A DNA stretch of 64,000 bases from Paraburkholderia sp. D15 (GTDB lineage: Bacteria; Pseudomonadota; Gammaproteobacteria; Burkholderiales; Burkholderiaceae), in the NCBI RefSeq assembly GCF_029910215.1, contig NZ_CP110395.1, positions 372,001-436,000 of the forward strand. Reading direction: 5' to 3'. Shown piece by piece: positions 17,005 to 25,941 of the stretch. Position 1 is the stretch's first letter. The number at the start of each line of letters is the position of its first letter. The translations under genes and the position numbers were made by a program. The notes below the pieces were generated by a model. That model was not told the origin of the DNA. It saw nothing but the letters and a program-made list of their open reading frames with translations, and ran no database searches.

Positions 17005-18027
17005 ATGAAGCGTTTTCGCCGTCCGCTGGCTGCGTTCGCCACACTGTTCGCGCTGTCCGCTACTTTTGCTTCCACCGCGCACGCGGACACCAAGGAAGTC
17101 GTGATCGCCTATCAGGACATGGTGGTGCCGTGGCGCTACGCGCAGGCAACCGGCGAAGTCGAGAAGGCCACTGGCTACAAGGTCACGTATCGCAAGCTCG
17201 GCAGCGGTGCGGACGTGATCCGTGCGCTGGCGTCCGGTTCGGTGCAACTCGGCGAGGCAGGCTCGAGTCCGATCGCGGCGGGTCTGTCGCAAGGCGTCGA
17301 CATTTCGCTGTTCTGGATTCTCGACAATATCAACGACGCCGAGGCGCTGGTCGCGCGCGATGGCTCGGACGTGACGAGCGTCGCGGGGTTGAAAGGCAAG
17401 AAGATCGGCGTGCCGTTCGTGTCGACCTCGCACTTCCATACGCTGGTCGCGTTGCAGAACGCCGGCGTGAATCCCGCCGACGTGAAGATCGTCAACCTGC
17501 GTCCGCCTGAAGTCGCGGCGGCGTGGGCGCGCGGCGACATCGACGCCACCTACATCTGGGACCCGGTCCTCGCCAAGGTGAAGAAGAACGGCAAGGTACT
17601 GATCACGTCCGGCCAGGTCGCGCAGCAAACCGGCAAGGCAACGTTCGACGGTTTCGTCGTCGATCGCAAGTTCGCGAGCCAGAACGCCGACTTCGTCGCG
17701 CGCTTCGTGAAGGTGCTGGCCGCGACCGACGCGAGCTATCGCGATCACCCGTCCGCGTGGACGGCGACCTCGCCGCAGGTCGAAGCCGTCGCGAAGGAAT
17801 CCGGCGCCAATGCGCAGGAGGTGCCGGCAAGTCTCGCGCTGTACGCCTTCCCGACGGCCGCGCAGCAGGCGTCGAATGCATGGCTCGGCGGCGGCGCGCA
17901 ATCGGGCGCGGCGAAGTCGCTGGCGGCCACCGCGGCGTTTCTGAAGACGCAGGGCACCATCCAGAACGTGCTCGCCGATTATTCGACCGGCGTCGATCCG
18001 CAGTTCGTGCAACGCGCGGCGCATTGA
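17005..18027 (+). CDS. tauA: Taurine ABC transporter substrate-binding protein
   Basis: A 340-residue periplasmic binding protein with a signal peptide ending near residue 27 (STAHAD). The mature protein has TauA-type features: YQDMVVPW, LGSGADVIRALASG, GSSPIAAGLSQG, DNINDAEALV and ATYIWDPVL. It captures taurine or related sulfonates for the ABC importer encoded just downstream. AAGGGGTTTCCG precedes the ATG. It is followed by tauB after 54 bases. The aliphatic-sulfonate binding protein SsuA is the main alternative, but the motif set fits TauA better. Confidence 0.88.
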   Translation: MKRFRRPLAAFATLFALSATFASTAHADTKEVVIAYQDMVVPWRYAQATGEVEKATGYKVTYRKLGSGADVIRALASGSVQLGEAGSSPIAAGLSQGVDISLFWILDNINDAEALVARDGSDVTSVAGLKGKKIGVPFVSTSHFHTLVALQNAGVNPADVKIVNLRPPEVAAAWARGDIDATYIWDPVLAKVKKNGKVLITSGQVAQQTGKATFDGFVVDRKFASQNADFVARFVKVLAATDASYRDHPSAWTATSPQVEAVAKESGANAQEVPASLALYAFPTAAQQASNAWLGGGAQSGAAKSLAATAAFLKTQGTIQNVLADYSTGVDPQFVQRAAH

Positions 18028-18081
18028 GCCCGGCGCACCTGGCGCTGGCGCTGGTTCACATTCGTAGCATGAGGTCGAGTC

Positions 18082-18879
18082 ATGAGTGGTCTTGAAATCC
18101 GGCGACTGCACGTCGCGTATGAAGGCGTGCGAGGCGGCGCGCCACACGTCGCGCTGGCGGATGTCGATCTGCATATCGAGCCGGGAGAATTCGTCGTGGC
18201 GCTCGGTGCATCGGGCTGCGGCAAGACCACCTTGCTCAACTGCATCGCCGGCTTCATTGCACCGACCGAAGGCGAAGTGCGCCTGAACGGCGAACCGGTG
18301 CGCGGTCCCGGCGCCGATCGCGGCGTGGTGTTCCAGAAGTACGCGTTGATGCCGTGGCTCGACGTGCTCGACAACGTTGCGCTTGGCCTGCGGTTTCAAC
18401 GCGTGCCGAAAGCGGAGCGCGAGCGCATCGCGCGCGAGATGCTCGCGCTGGTCGGGCTGGAAAAGCATGCGCACTCGCGCGTGTACGCGCTGTCGGGCGG
18501 CATGCAGCAGCGCGTGGGCATTGCTCGCGCACTGGCGAGCGATCCGCAGGTGCTGCTGATGGACGAACCCATGGGCGCGCTCGACGCGATGACGCGAGAG
18601 TCGATGCAGGAACTCGTACTCGACGTTTGGGGCCGCACGCGCAAGACCGTGTTCTTCATCACGCATAGCGTCGAGGAGGCGCTGTTCCTCGCGACGCGTC
18701 TCGTCGTGATGACGCCCGGGCCGGGTCGTATCGCGGAGAGCTATGAGCTGCCGTTCGCGCGGCGGTTTCTTGAGACGCGCGACGCGCGCGCGGTGAAGTC
18801 GTCGCCGGATTTCATCGAATGGCGCGAGCGGCTGGTGCGCCGCCTGCATGAGCGCAATCAGGAAGAGTTGGTGTCGTGA
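18082..18879 (+). CDS. tauB: Taurine ABC transporter ATP-binding protein
   Basis: A 265-residue ABC ATPase. It has Walker [10 protein letters not shown] near residue 42, Q-loop FQKYALMPW, signature [15 protein letters not shown], Walker [12 protein letters not shown] and the switch His in FITHSVEEA. It belongs to the nitrate/sulfonate/taurine ATPase subgroup and powers uptake with TauC. The TGA overlaps the GTG start of tauC by 4 bases. Confidence 0.9.
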   Translation: MSGLEIRRLHVAYEGVRGGAPHVALADVDLHIEPGEFVVALGASGCGKTTLLNCIAGFIAPTEGEVRLNGEPVRGPGADRGVVFQKYALMPWLDVLDNVALGLRFQRVPKAERERIAREMLALVGLEKHAHSRVYALSGGMQQRVGIARALASDPQVLLMDEPMGALDAMTRESMQELVLDVWGRTRKTVFFITHSVEEALFLATRLVVMTPGPGRIAESYELPFARRFLETRDARAVKSSPDFIEWRERLVRRLHERNQEELVS

Positions 18880-19748
18880 CGGCTTCGCGTGAATCATTGG
18901 GCAACGTGGCGTTGAAACCCACCACTGAACAGCAGAGCCGTAAAGCACGTCGCGCCACGGCAGGCTGGCGTTTACCTGGCGAAGGCCCGACCGCGGCGTT
19001 GAGCGCGGCATCGGTCGCGACGCTCGCCGCGCTCTGGTGGCTCGCCACGCATCTGCATTGGCTACCGCCGCTGTTCCTGCCCACGCCGGAAGCCGTCTGG
19101 ACCGCATTTGTCGACGCATGGCATGGGCGTATTCAGGGCGGCTTGCCGCTCTCCGAACATCTGGCGTGGAGCGCGCTGCGCGTGTTCGGCGCATTTGCGC
19201 TCGCCGCGGTGACGGCGGTGCCGACCGGCATCCTGATGGGCGTGAGCCGGATCGCGCGCGGTCTGCTCGATCCGCCGCTGGAGTTTTACCGGCCGCTGCC
19301 GCCGCTCGCGTATCTACCGCTGGTGGTGATCTGGTTCGGCATCGACGAAACGGCAAAGATCGTCGTGATCTATCTCGCGTGTTTCGCGCCGATCGCGATG
19401 GCTGCGCGCGCCGGCGCGCGTAGCGCGACCGTCGAGCAGATTCACGCGGCCTACTCGCTGGGCGGGCGGTTCTCGCAGGTCGTGCGACATGTGGTTTTGC
19501 CGGCGGCGTTGCCGGAGATATTGACTGGCCTGCGGATCGCGATCGGCTTCGGCTGGACCACGCTGGTCGCCGCCGAGATGGTCGCGGCGACGGCGGGCTT
19601 GGGTCAGATGGTGCTCAATGCGTCGAGCTTTCTGCGCACGGATGTGGTGGTGATGGGCATCGTGCTGATCGGGCTGATCGCGTGGTTGTTCGATCTGGGT
19701 ATGCGTGCGCTGGAGCGGCGCCTCGTGCCGTGGAAGGGGCGGGTGTAG
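18876..19748 (+). CDS. tauC: Taurine ABC transporter permease
   Basis: A 290-residue inner-membrane permease of the taurine/sulfonate type. It has about six membrane helices and the EAA-like loop [32 protein letters not shown] (key residues A-S-GG and LPAALPEI). It starts at GTG 18876, overlapping tauB (GTGA), and its N-terminal tail of about 40 residues is polar. No tauD, tpa or xsc follows; the next gene is on the other strand. Confidence 0.9.
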   Translation: MTASRESLGNVALKPTTEQQSRKARRATAGWRLPGEGPTAALSAASVATLAALWWLATHLHWLPPLFLPTPEAVWTAFVDAWHGRIQGGLPLSEHLAWSALRVFGAFALAAVTAVPTGILMGVSRIARGLLDPPLEFYRPLPPLAYLPLVVIWFGIDETAKIVVIYLACFAPIAMAARAGARSATVEQIHAAYSLGGRFSQVVRHVVLPAALPEILTGLRIAIGFGWTTLVAAEMVAATAGLGQMVLNASSFLRTDVVVMGIVLIGLIAWLFDLGMRALERRLVPWKGRV

Positions 19749-19793
19749 CGTTGCACGGCCGCGTGCCGCGCAACGATTATCGGCGCCTGGCCG

Positions 19794-20477
19794 TTAAGCA
19801 AACAACTCGATCACCGGCCAGCCGCGTTCAGCGGCAATCGTGCGCAAACGCGGGTCCGGATTCGTCGCGACCGGATGGGTCACACGTTCGAGCAGCGGCA
19901 CGTCGTTGATCGAATCGCTGTAGAACCAGCTCTGCGGAAAGTCCTGCAAGCGGTGACCGAGCGACGCGAGCCAGTTCTCCGTGCGCGTGATCTTGCCTTC
20001 GCGGAACGTCGGAATGCCGACCGACTTACCCGTGTAGCGCGCCGCCGGATCGTCGCCTTCGGTGCCGAGATCGATTCCCAGCAGATGATCGAAGCCGAGC
20101 GCCGCGCCGATCGGCGCCGTGATGAACACGTTGGTCGCCGTCACGATGCAGCAAAGATCGCCGGCATCGAGATGCCGCTGCACGAGTTCGCGCGCGGCCG
20201 GCCGGATAGCCGGCACGATCACGTCCTGCATGAACTGCGCGTGCCAGGTATCCAGTTGCTCGCGCGAATGACGCGCCAGCGGCGCCAGCGTGTAGTTCAG
20301 ATAAGCCGCCATGTCGAGCGTGCCGGCCGCGTACTGCCGGTAGTAGCCGTCGATCTCCTCGGCGTGCCGCGCGGCGCCTTCAATTCCCAGACCAGCAATG
20401 AAGTGGGCCCACGCCTGATCGCTATCGAGTGGCAGCAGCGTGTGGTCGAGGTCGAACAGCGCAAGATTGCGGCTCAT
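19794..20477 (-). CDS. HAD-IB family phosphatase (SerB-like)
   Basis: A 227-residue HAD hydrolase. Motif I is FDLDHTLLPLDSD near residue 7 (nucleophile Asp), motif II Thr lies in IVTATNVF, and motif IV is YSDSINDVPLLE. The HAD-IB subfamily includes phosphoserine and glycerol-phosphate-like phosphatases, and the substrate here is unknown. The ATG at 20477 has AAGGA 8 bases upstream. It is divergent from the Na/Pi symporter gene, so the two share a 220-base promoter region; a phosphatase beside a phosphate transporter hints at phosphate metabolism. Confidence 0.85.
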   Translation of the reverse strand: MSRNLALFDLDHTLLPLDSDQAWAHFIAGLGIEGAARHAEEIDGYYRQYAAGTLDMAAYLNYTLAPLARHSREQLDTWHAQFMQDVIVPAIRPAARELVQRHLDAGDLCCIVTATNVFITAPIGAALGFDHLLGIDLGTEGDDPAARYTGKSVGIPTFREGKITRTENWLASLGHRLQDFPQSWFYSDSINDVPLLERVTHPVATNPDPRLRTIAAERGWPVIELFA

Positions 20478-20697
20478 CCAGAGTCCTTGTGATTTGATGG
20501 GGCAAGCGGCTGGGTGGCTTGAGCGAATGAGCGCATGAGCCGGCACACAGCACGCCACAGTTTCGCACGAGCGTATAGTTAAACGCACAAAAATACAATA
20601 TGGCAAAAATATGCAACACTACTGTCACATACGCTTCGCATAGCGCGCTCGCGCCGCGCGAGGTTCATGTCATGGCAGCAGCAACCGGCATCGCCCT
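20478..20697. promoter_or_regulatory. Divergent promoter region between HAD phosphatase and Na/Pi symporter
   Basis: This stretch has an AT-rich core (20573-20620) with TATAGT-like and TACAAT elements that could serve either direction. At 20622-20628 there is CTGTCAC, a perfect half of a PhoB box, but the second half at the required spacing is poor. Confidence 0.4.
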
Positions 20698-22365
20698 ATG
20701 TTGATTCTTCTTAACCTTCTAGCCGGTGTGGCGCTCCTCGTCTGGGGCTCGCACATCGTGCGTACCGGCATCCTGCGCGTGCTTGGCGCGGATCTTCGCA
20801 GCGTCCTCGGGCGGAGTACCGCGAGTCGATGGCGCGCGTTCCTCGCGGGCGTCGGCGTGACGAGTCTGGTGCAAAGCAGTAACGCGACCGCGGTGATCGT
20901 CACGTCGTTCGCGGCGCAGGGGCTGCTGCCGCTCACCAGGGGTCTGGCGATCATGCTCGGCGCCGACGTCGGCACCGCGCTGATGGCGCGGGTTCTCACG
21001 CTCGATCTCTCGTGGCTGTCGCCGATCCTGATTCTGCTCGGCGTGCCGCTGTTTCTGTCGCGCAAGCAGACCCGCATCGGCCAGACCGGCCGCACGCTGA
21101 TCGGCCTCGGGCTCATCCTGCTGGCGCTGCATCTGATCGTCGAGGCCGCCCAGCCGATGATGCAAGGCGCCGGCGTGCGCGTGATGTTCGGCGCGCTGAC
21201 CGGCGACACGATGCTCGACGCGCTGGTCGGCGCCGGTTTCGCGATGCTGTCGTATTCGAGCCTCGCGGCGGTGCTGTTGACCGCGACGCTGGCTTCGTCC
21301 GGCGTGATTTCGCTGAAAGTCGCGCTGTGTCTGGTGATCGGCGCGAACCTCGGCAGCGGCTTGCTGGCGCTGCTCGGGACGGTCGCCCAGAACGCGGCGG
21401 CGCGGCGCCTCGCGCTGGGCAGCTTCGCATTCAAGCTGGCGGGCGCGCTGCTGATCCTGCCGTTCGCGCCGCTGCTCGCGCGCGGCCTGCCGGTGCTGAT
21501 CGCGAATCCGCGCGAAGCCACGGTCGGCTTTCACGTTATCTACAACACGCTGCGCTGCTGCGCGTGTCTGTCGCTGATCGATCCGGTCGCGCGCGTTTGC
21601 GTCCGCGTGTTGCCCGACCGGCCGTTGCCGAATGGCGAGTTGCGGCCGCTGCATCTGGACAGCGCTGCGTTGTCCACACCCGCGCTGGCGCTCGCGCACG
21701 CGGCGCGCGAGGTGCTGCGGATCGGCGATATCGTGCGCAGCATGCTCGACAACGTCGCGGACCTGATCCACCACAACAGTCTGGATAAAGCTCGCGAAAC
21801 GGTGCGCATGGACGACGACGTCGACGAACTCTATGCCGCCGTCAAAAGCTATCTGACGCTGATCTCGCGCGAGCAACTAGACGAAGCCGACAGCCGCCGC
21901 TGGACCGACATCATTTCATTGACGATCAATCTGGAGCACGCGGGCGACATCATCGAACGGATCGTGCGGGATATCGAGGAGAAGAAGATCGCGCACCGGC
22001 TGTCGTTTTCCGAGGAAGGGCTGGGCGAACTCGACGATCTGCAGGCGCGGCTGGTGGGCAACCTGCAATTGGGGTTGTCGGTGTTTCTGAACAACGATCT
22101 GCGTTGCGCCGAACGTCTGCTGGCGGAGAAGGAGCGTTTCCGCGATCTGGAGCGCGCGTATTCGTACAAGCATCTGGATCGATTGGCCGGGCAAACGCTG
22201 CGCAGCATCGAGACCAGTGCGCTGCACCTGGATCTGATCAGCGACATGAAGCGATTGAACTCGCTGTTCTGTTCGACCGCCTATCCGGTGCTGGACGCGG
22301 CCGGCGCGTTGCACGACACGCGCTTGCGCAAGCGCGTGCTCGATACGATTCACGTGAAGGAATAG
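20698..22365 (+). CDS. Na/Pi cotransporter family protein with C-terminal PhoU-like domain
   Basis: A 555-residue protein. The N-terminal 300 residues form the membrane domain of the NptA/YjbB type, with the paired QSSNATAV motif near residue 60 and its inverted partner around SYSSLAAVLLT. Residues about 330-540 are a helical PhoU-like domain (DDVDELYAAVKSYL, TINLEHAGDIIERI). Members move phosphate with sodium; E. coli YjbB exports phosphate. The PhoU-like part probably regulates flux. It is divergent from a HAD phosphatase. Confidence 0.88.
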   Translation: MLILLNLLAGVALLVWGSHIVRTGILRVLGADLRSVLGRSTASRWRAFLAGVGVTSLVQSSNATAVIVTSFAAQGLLPLTRGLAIMLGADVGTALMARVLTLDLSWLSPILILLGVPLFLSRKQTRIGQTGRTLIGLGLILLALHLIVEAAQPMMQGAGVRVMFGALTGDTMLDALVGAGFAMLSYSSLAAVLLTATLASSGVISLKVALCLVIGANLGSGLLALLGTVAQNAAARRLALGSFAFKLAGALLILPFAPLLARGLPVLIANPREATVGFHVIYNTLRCCACLSLIDPVARVCVRVLPDRPLPNGELRPLHLDSAALSTPALALAHAAREVLRIGDIVRSMLDNVADLIHHNSLDKARETVRMDDDVDELYAAVKSYLTLISREQLDEADSRRWTDIISLTINLEHAGDIIERIVRDIEEKKIAHRLSFSEEGLGELDDLQARLVGNLQLGLSVFLNNDLRCAERLLAEKERFRDLERAYSYKHLDRLAGQTLRSIETSALHLDLISDMKRLNSLFCSTAYPVLDAAGALHDTRLRKRVLDTIHVKE

Positions 22366-22448
22366 CGCGGCGGCGAGGCAGGGTGCTGGGCGGCAAGACG
22401 GACGGCATGAGCGCAAGCCGCCCGGCCGCTACATCACAATTCCGCACC

Positions 22449-23219
22449 CTAGGCCAGAACGATCTCTTCCACCTTCTTCTTCAGCGACGCAAACTCGGCG
22501 GCTTCGGCCGCTTTTTTATTGGTCACGAGCACGTCGATCCGCTCTACCGGGCAATACGAAATGCGGCTGCGCTGACCGATCTTGCTGTAGTCGGCGAGGA
22601 TCACCACACGGTCCGCGTTGGCCACCATCGCGCGCGCGACTTCGGTTTCGGCGTGGTCGTAATTCGTCGCGCCATGCCGATGATCGACGCCGACCGGCGA
22701 CAGCAACGCGAGGTCTGCGCGATAGCGCTGGATGTCGAGCACGGTCGTCGCGCCGGTGGTGGCCATCGCGCGGTCGCTGATCGAACCGCCGAGCAGGATC
22801 ACCTCGTTGGCGGCATCCGTTTGTTCGACGCCGCCGCGCATCTTCAACGCGACGTCGATCGAGTTGGTGACGATGGTCAGATTCGCGAGCTTCGCCAGTT
22901 CTTCGGCGAGGGTCGCGGTCGTGGTGCCCGCGTCGATGAACAGCGTCTGGCCGCTCGCGATCAACCCGGTCGCTGCCTTCGCGATGGCCGTCTTCGACTT
23001 GACGCGCATATGCGCGCGCTCGGCGATCGGCGCTTCGTCGGCGGGCTTGATCGCGCCGCCGTGCACGCGCCGCAGTTCACCCAGCGCTTCGAGATCGAGC
23101 AGATCGCGCCGCACGGTTTCGCGCGACACCCCGAGGTCCGCCATGATCCGTTCGGTCGACACGCGTTGCAGCGTGGACAGCAACGCGCGAATTCTCTGAT
23201 GACGGTCTTCCTGCCACAT
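22449..23219 (-). CDS. DeoR/GlpR-family transcriptional repressor
   Basis: A 256-residue regulator. The DeoR winged helix lies at residues about 6-60 (RHQRIRALLSTLQRVSTERI, VSRETVRRDLLDLE) with the following LRRVHGGA typical of DeoR/GlpR. The C-terminal sugar-phosphate sensor domain has IDAGTTTATLAEEL and the VILADYSKIG loop. GlpR binds glycerol-3-phosphate; this gene's position opposite a glycerophosphodiesterase operon suggests a similar ligand. A GlpR-type palindrome lies at 23402-23428 in the intergenic region. Confidence 0.88.
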   Translation of the reverse strand: MWQEDRHQRIRALLSTLQRVSTERIMADLGVSRETVRRDLLDLEALGELRRVHGGAIKPADEAPIAERAHMRVKSKTAIAKAATGLIASGQTLFIDAGTTTATLAEELAKLANLTIVTNSIDVALKMRGGVEQTDAANEVILLGGSISDRAMATTGATTVLDIQRYRADLALLSPVGVDHRHGATNYDHAETEVARAMVANADRVVILADYSKIGQRSRISYCPVERIDVLVTNKKAAEAAEFASLKKKVEEIVLA

Positions 23220-23776
23220 GCATTTTTCCTTGGATGCGAACGCGTGTTCACACGTCTTGTTTTGATGCCGATATCGTGGACACGAATGTGTGTCGAAACT
23301 GTGTCAAGCGTAGTACTTTAGAGGAATTGTGTTGTATTTTTTTGGCAGCTTGCAAGTTTGTGTATTTCAACTTAGCCTTCGCAAATTGAAGCGCTGTCTG
23401 TCTTTTCGAACATCAAATGTTCGAAAAGGAATTGAAATGTCCGTTTTCGAGCATTCGACGACGCTTTTTGGCAATTCGATGGACCCAGGCTGTCGCCATA
23501 ATGAACCTTGGGGGCGGCTGGCCGAACGGACGGGCCGGTGACATCGCGCAGTCGGCAAGCGGTACGGTTCGTGATCCTGAGCATGATACGGCAACGCATT
23601 GCGCGCGCCGAATCGGATATCTCGAACGGGTTTCGCGCGACTCAGGGTTAGCCATTCGGCCAGCTATCGCACGGACGGCAGCAGCGCGATACTACGCGCG
23701 GAGCTTGCGCGTGAGGACAGACAGTGCCGAAGCGTCGAGCGCAATTTAATCCGCTCTATCGGGAAGGTATCGAGAC
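23220..23776. promoter_or_regulatory. 557-base regulatory region between the DeoR-type gene and the phosphodiesterase operon
   Basis: No credible gene. It holds a perfect palindrome at 23402-23428 and a third half-site at 23444-23454, described separately. TTGAAG at 23386-23391 could be a -35 whose -10 would overlap the palindrome, and CATAAT at 23497-23502 is another weak -10 candidate. If transcription starts near the palindrome, the phosphodiesterase mRNA has a leader of about 330-350 nucleotides. The area near 23330-23430 is clearly lower in GC than its surroundings. Confidence 0.6.
23402..23428. promoter_or_regulatory. GlpR-type operator: perfect 12-bp-arm palindrome
   Basis: CTTTTCGAACAT (23402-23413) and ATGTTCGAAAAG (23417-23428) are exact inverted repeats around CAA. 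The half TTCGAACAT/ATGTTCGAA resembles the TTCG...CGAACAT halves of known GlpR operators. It lies between the divergent DeoR/GlpR-family gene and the phosphodiesterase-ABC operon, as expected of its own operator. A near-perfect third half, TTTTCGAGCAT, lies at 23444-23454, 41 bases (about four helical turns) further on. Confidence 0.75.
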
Positions 23777-24568
23777 GTGGCAAACGGAATGGATGGAATG
23801 GAAAGCGTGGTCGCGGACTGGCCGTATCCTCGGCTGGTCGCGCATCGCTGCGGCGGCACGCTGGCGCCGGAAAACACGCTGGCCGGCTTCGACGCCTGCG
23901 TGCGTTACGGCTACCGCATGGTCGAATTCGACGCCAAGCTTTCCGCCGATAACGAATTGTTTCTGATGCACGACGACACGCTCGAGCGCACCACGAACGG
24001 TCACGGCGCCGCCGCCGACTACTCGTGGGCACGCTTGAGCACGCTCGACGCCGGCGCATGGTACGCCCCGCAATTCGCCGGCACGAGGCTGCCGACGCTC
24101 GCCGATGCGGCACAGCGTTGCGCACGCGACGGCATCGCCGCGAACATCGAGATCAAGCCGTGCCCGGGGCGCGACGCGATCACCGGTGCACTGGTGGCAA
24201 GCGGCGCGGCCGCGCGTTGGCGAGGACAAACGCCGCCGCTGCTGTCGTCGTTTTCGTACGAAGCCCTCGCGGCGGCACGCGACACCGAACCCACGCTGCA
24301 ACGCGGCATGCTGTTCGAGGAAGTGCCGTCGGACTGGCTGCGGATCGTGCGCGAACTAGGCTGCGTGTCGCTGCATGCGAGCCACCGTTATCTGAGCGAA
24401 CCGCTGGTCGCGGAGATCCGCGCGGCGGGCTTGCGTGTGCTGGCCTATACGGTGAACGACCCGGCGCGTGCGCAGTTACTCGCGCAATGGGGCGTCGACA
24501 TGATTTGTACAGATCGCATCGATACACTGCACCACGACATGTTCGCCGCGCCGGCGAATCCGCGCTAG
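23777..24568 (+). CDS. ugpQ: Glycerophosphodiester phosphodiesterase (UgpQ-like)
   Basis: A 263-residue cytoplasmic enzyme (no signal peptide) that splits glycerophosphodiesters into glycerol-3-phosphate and an alcohol. GDPD signatures are clear: AHRCGGTLAPENTLAGF near residue 22, EFDAKLSADNELFLMHDDTLERTTNG near residue 50 (metal and catalytic residues E, D, H) and NIEIKPCPG near residue 123. The start is GTG 23777, with GGAAGG 9 bases upstream; ATG at 23789 or 23798 are alternatives. It is first in an apparent operon with a four-gene ABC importer, so it may process the imported diester. Confidence 0.9.
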   Translation: MANGMDGMESVVADWPYPRLVAHRCGGTLAPENTLAGFDACVRYGYRMVEFDAKLSADNELFLMHDDTLERTTNGHGAAADYSWARLSTLDAGAWYAPQFAGTRLPTLADAAQRCARDGIAANIEIKPCPGRDAITGALVASGAAARWRGQTPPLLSSFSYEALAAARDTEPTLQRGMLFEEVPSDWLRIVRELGCVSLHASHRYLSEPLVAEIRAAGLRVLAYTVNDPARAQLLAQWGVDMICTDRIDTLHHDMFAAPANPR

Positions 24569-24594
24569 GCGCGGCGCCGGACCGGACCTGTCGC

Positions 24595-24631
24595 GGCCGT
24601 ACGCAGACCCTGCGCGCAGTGTCGTACGGCC
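24595..24631 (+). other. Intercistronic hairpin between phosphodiesterase and binding-protein genes
   Basis: GGCCGTACG (24595-24603) pairs perfectly with CGTACGGCC (24623-24631), and the loop contains a further CTGCGCGCAG dyad. There is no T-run, so an mRNA-stabilising or processing role is more likely than termination. Confidence 0.55.
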
Positions 24632-24690
24632 AGAAGCTCGAACCAGAAATTTTCCAAACGTAGCAATTTCGGCAGAGGATGAGGAAGACC

Positions 24691-25803
24691 ATGAACCGCA
24701 CCGCGTTAGTCCGCTTACTTTCCATTTCGGCAGCGGCGGGCGTCGCCGCCGGCGCCAGCAATGTGGCGTCGGCCGCATCGCTCGATGCGCTGATCGCCGC
24801 CGCCAAACAGGAAGGCCAGCTCACCGTGATCGCCCTGCCGCATGACTGGTGCAACTACGGCCAGCTGGTGGCCGGCTTCCAGAAGAAGTACGGCATCAAG
24901 ATCAACGAACTGAATCCAGATGCAGGTTCGGGCGACGAAGTCGAAGCGATCAAGGCGAACAAGGGCAACAAGGGTCCGCAGGCACCGGACGTGATCGACG
25001 TCGGTCTGTCGTTCGGTCCGACCGCGAAGGCCGAAGGCCTGCTGCAACCGTACAAGGTCGCGACGTGGAACTCGATCCCGAAGGAATCGAAGGATCCGGA
25101 CGGTTACTGGTACGGCGACTACTACGGCGTGCTGTCGTTCGAAGTGAACGCCGACATGATCGACAAGGCACCGGCCGACTGGAGCGATCTGCTCAAGCCT
25201 GACTACAAGAACGCGGTGTCGCTCGCGGGCGATCCGCGCACGGCCAACCAGGCGATCCAGGCGGTGTTCGCCGCCGGTCTGTCGCAAAGCAAGGGCGATG
25301 CGGGCAAGGCCGGCGCGGCAGGTCTGAAGTATTTCGCCGATCTGAACAAGAACGGCAACTTCGTGCCGGTGATCGGCAAGGCCGCATCGCTCGCGCAAGG
25401 CACCACGCCGATCGTCGTGCGCTGGGACTACAACGCGCTCGCCGATCGCGACACGCTGAAGGGCAACCCGAAGGTGCAGGTGGTGATTCCGAAGACGGGC
25501 GTGGTCGCCGGTGTGTACGTGCAGGCGATCAGCGCCTACGCGCCGCATCCGAACGCCGCCAAGCTGTGGATGGAATACCTGTACTCGGACGAAGGCCAGA
25601 TCGGCTGGCTCGCCGGCTATTGCCACCCGATGCGCTACAACGAACTGGTGGCCGGCAAGAAGGTGCCGCAAGCGCTGCTCGACAAGCTGCCGCCGCCGTC
25701 GTCGTACAAGAACGTGGTGTTCCCGACGCTGTCCCAGCAGGACGCCTATAAAGACACCATCACGAAGCAGTGGGACCAGGCGGTCGGCGCGAACGTCAAG
25801 TAA
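24691..25803 (+). CDS. ABC transporter extracellular substrate-binding protein
   Basis: A 370-residue periplasmic protein. The signal peptide ends near residue 30 (ASNVASAAS). The mature part (LIAAAKQEGQLTVIALPHDWCNYGQL, NPDAGSGDEVEAIKANKGN, VVRWDYNALAD) matches the spermidine/iron-like family of binding proteins (SBP_bac_6/13 type). The ligand is unknown. Adjacency to a glycerophosphodiesterase and a GlpR-type repressor suggests a glycerophosphodiester or related phosphorylated compound. The ATG at 24691 is chosen because GAGGAAG lies just upstream; 24679 is an alternative. Strong hairpins flank the gene on both sides. Confidence 0.85.
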   Translation: MNRTALVRLLSISAAAGVAAGASNVASAASLDALIAAAKQEGQLTVIALPHDWCNYGQLVAGFQKKYGIKINELNPDAGSGDEVEAIKANKGNKGPQAPDVIDVGLSFGPTAKAEGLLQPYKVATWNSIPKESKDPDGYWYGDYYGVLSFEVNADMIDKAPADWSDLLKPDYKNAVSLAGDPRTANQAIQAVFAAGLSQSKGDAGKAGAAGLKYFADLNKNGNFVPVIGKAASLAQGTTPIVVRWDYNALADRDTLKGNPKVQVVIPKTGVVAGVYVQAISAYAPHPNAAKLWMEYLYSDEGQIGWLAGYCHPMRYNELVAGKKVPQALLDKLPPPSSYKNVVFPTLSQQDAYKDTITKQWDQAVGANVK

Positions 25804-25878
25804 GCGCGCGGGCTGTCGTCACGGCGGGCGGGACTACCCCGCACCGTCGCGGCACACACCAACGACATGAAGTCTTGC

Positions 25879-25918
25879 CGCCCGCGTGCTGTTCGAACAG
25901 AGCGGCACGCGGGCGTTT
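25879..25918 (+). terminator. Intercistronic hairpin after the binding-protein gene
   Basis: CGCCCGCGTGC (25879-25889) pairs perfectly with GCACGCGGGCG (25905-25915), followed by only TTT. The 11-bp stem sits inside the operon, 24 bases before the first permease gene. It probably acts as an attenuator or 3'-end stabiliser, giving more binding protein than permease. Confidence 0.65.
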
Positions 25919-25941
25919 GCAGAACGTCCCAAGGGTGAGTT

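Noticed and set aside
23344..23354. TTGGCAGCTTGCAA as a sigma-54 promoter in the DeoR/phosphodiesterase gap
   Set aside because: GG and GC are only 6 bases apart instead of 10, so the -24/-12 geometry fails.
23417..23749. Open frame starting inside the GlpR-like palindrome
   Set aside because: No recognisable domain and no ribosome binding site; its ATG is part of the operator palindrome.
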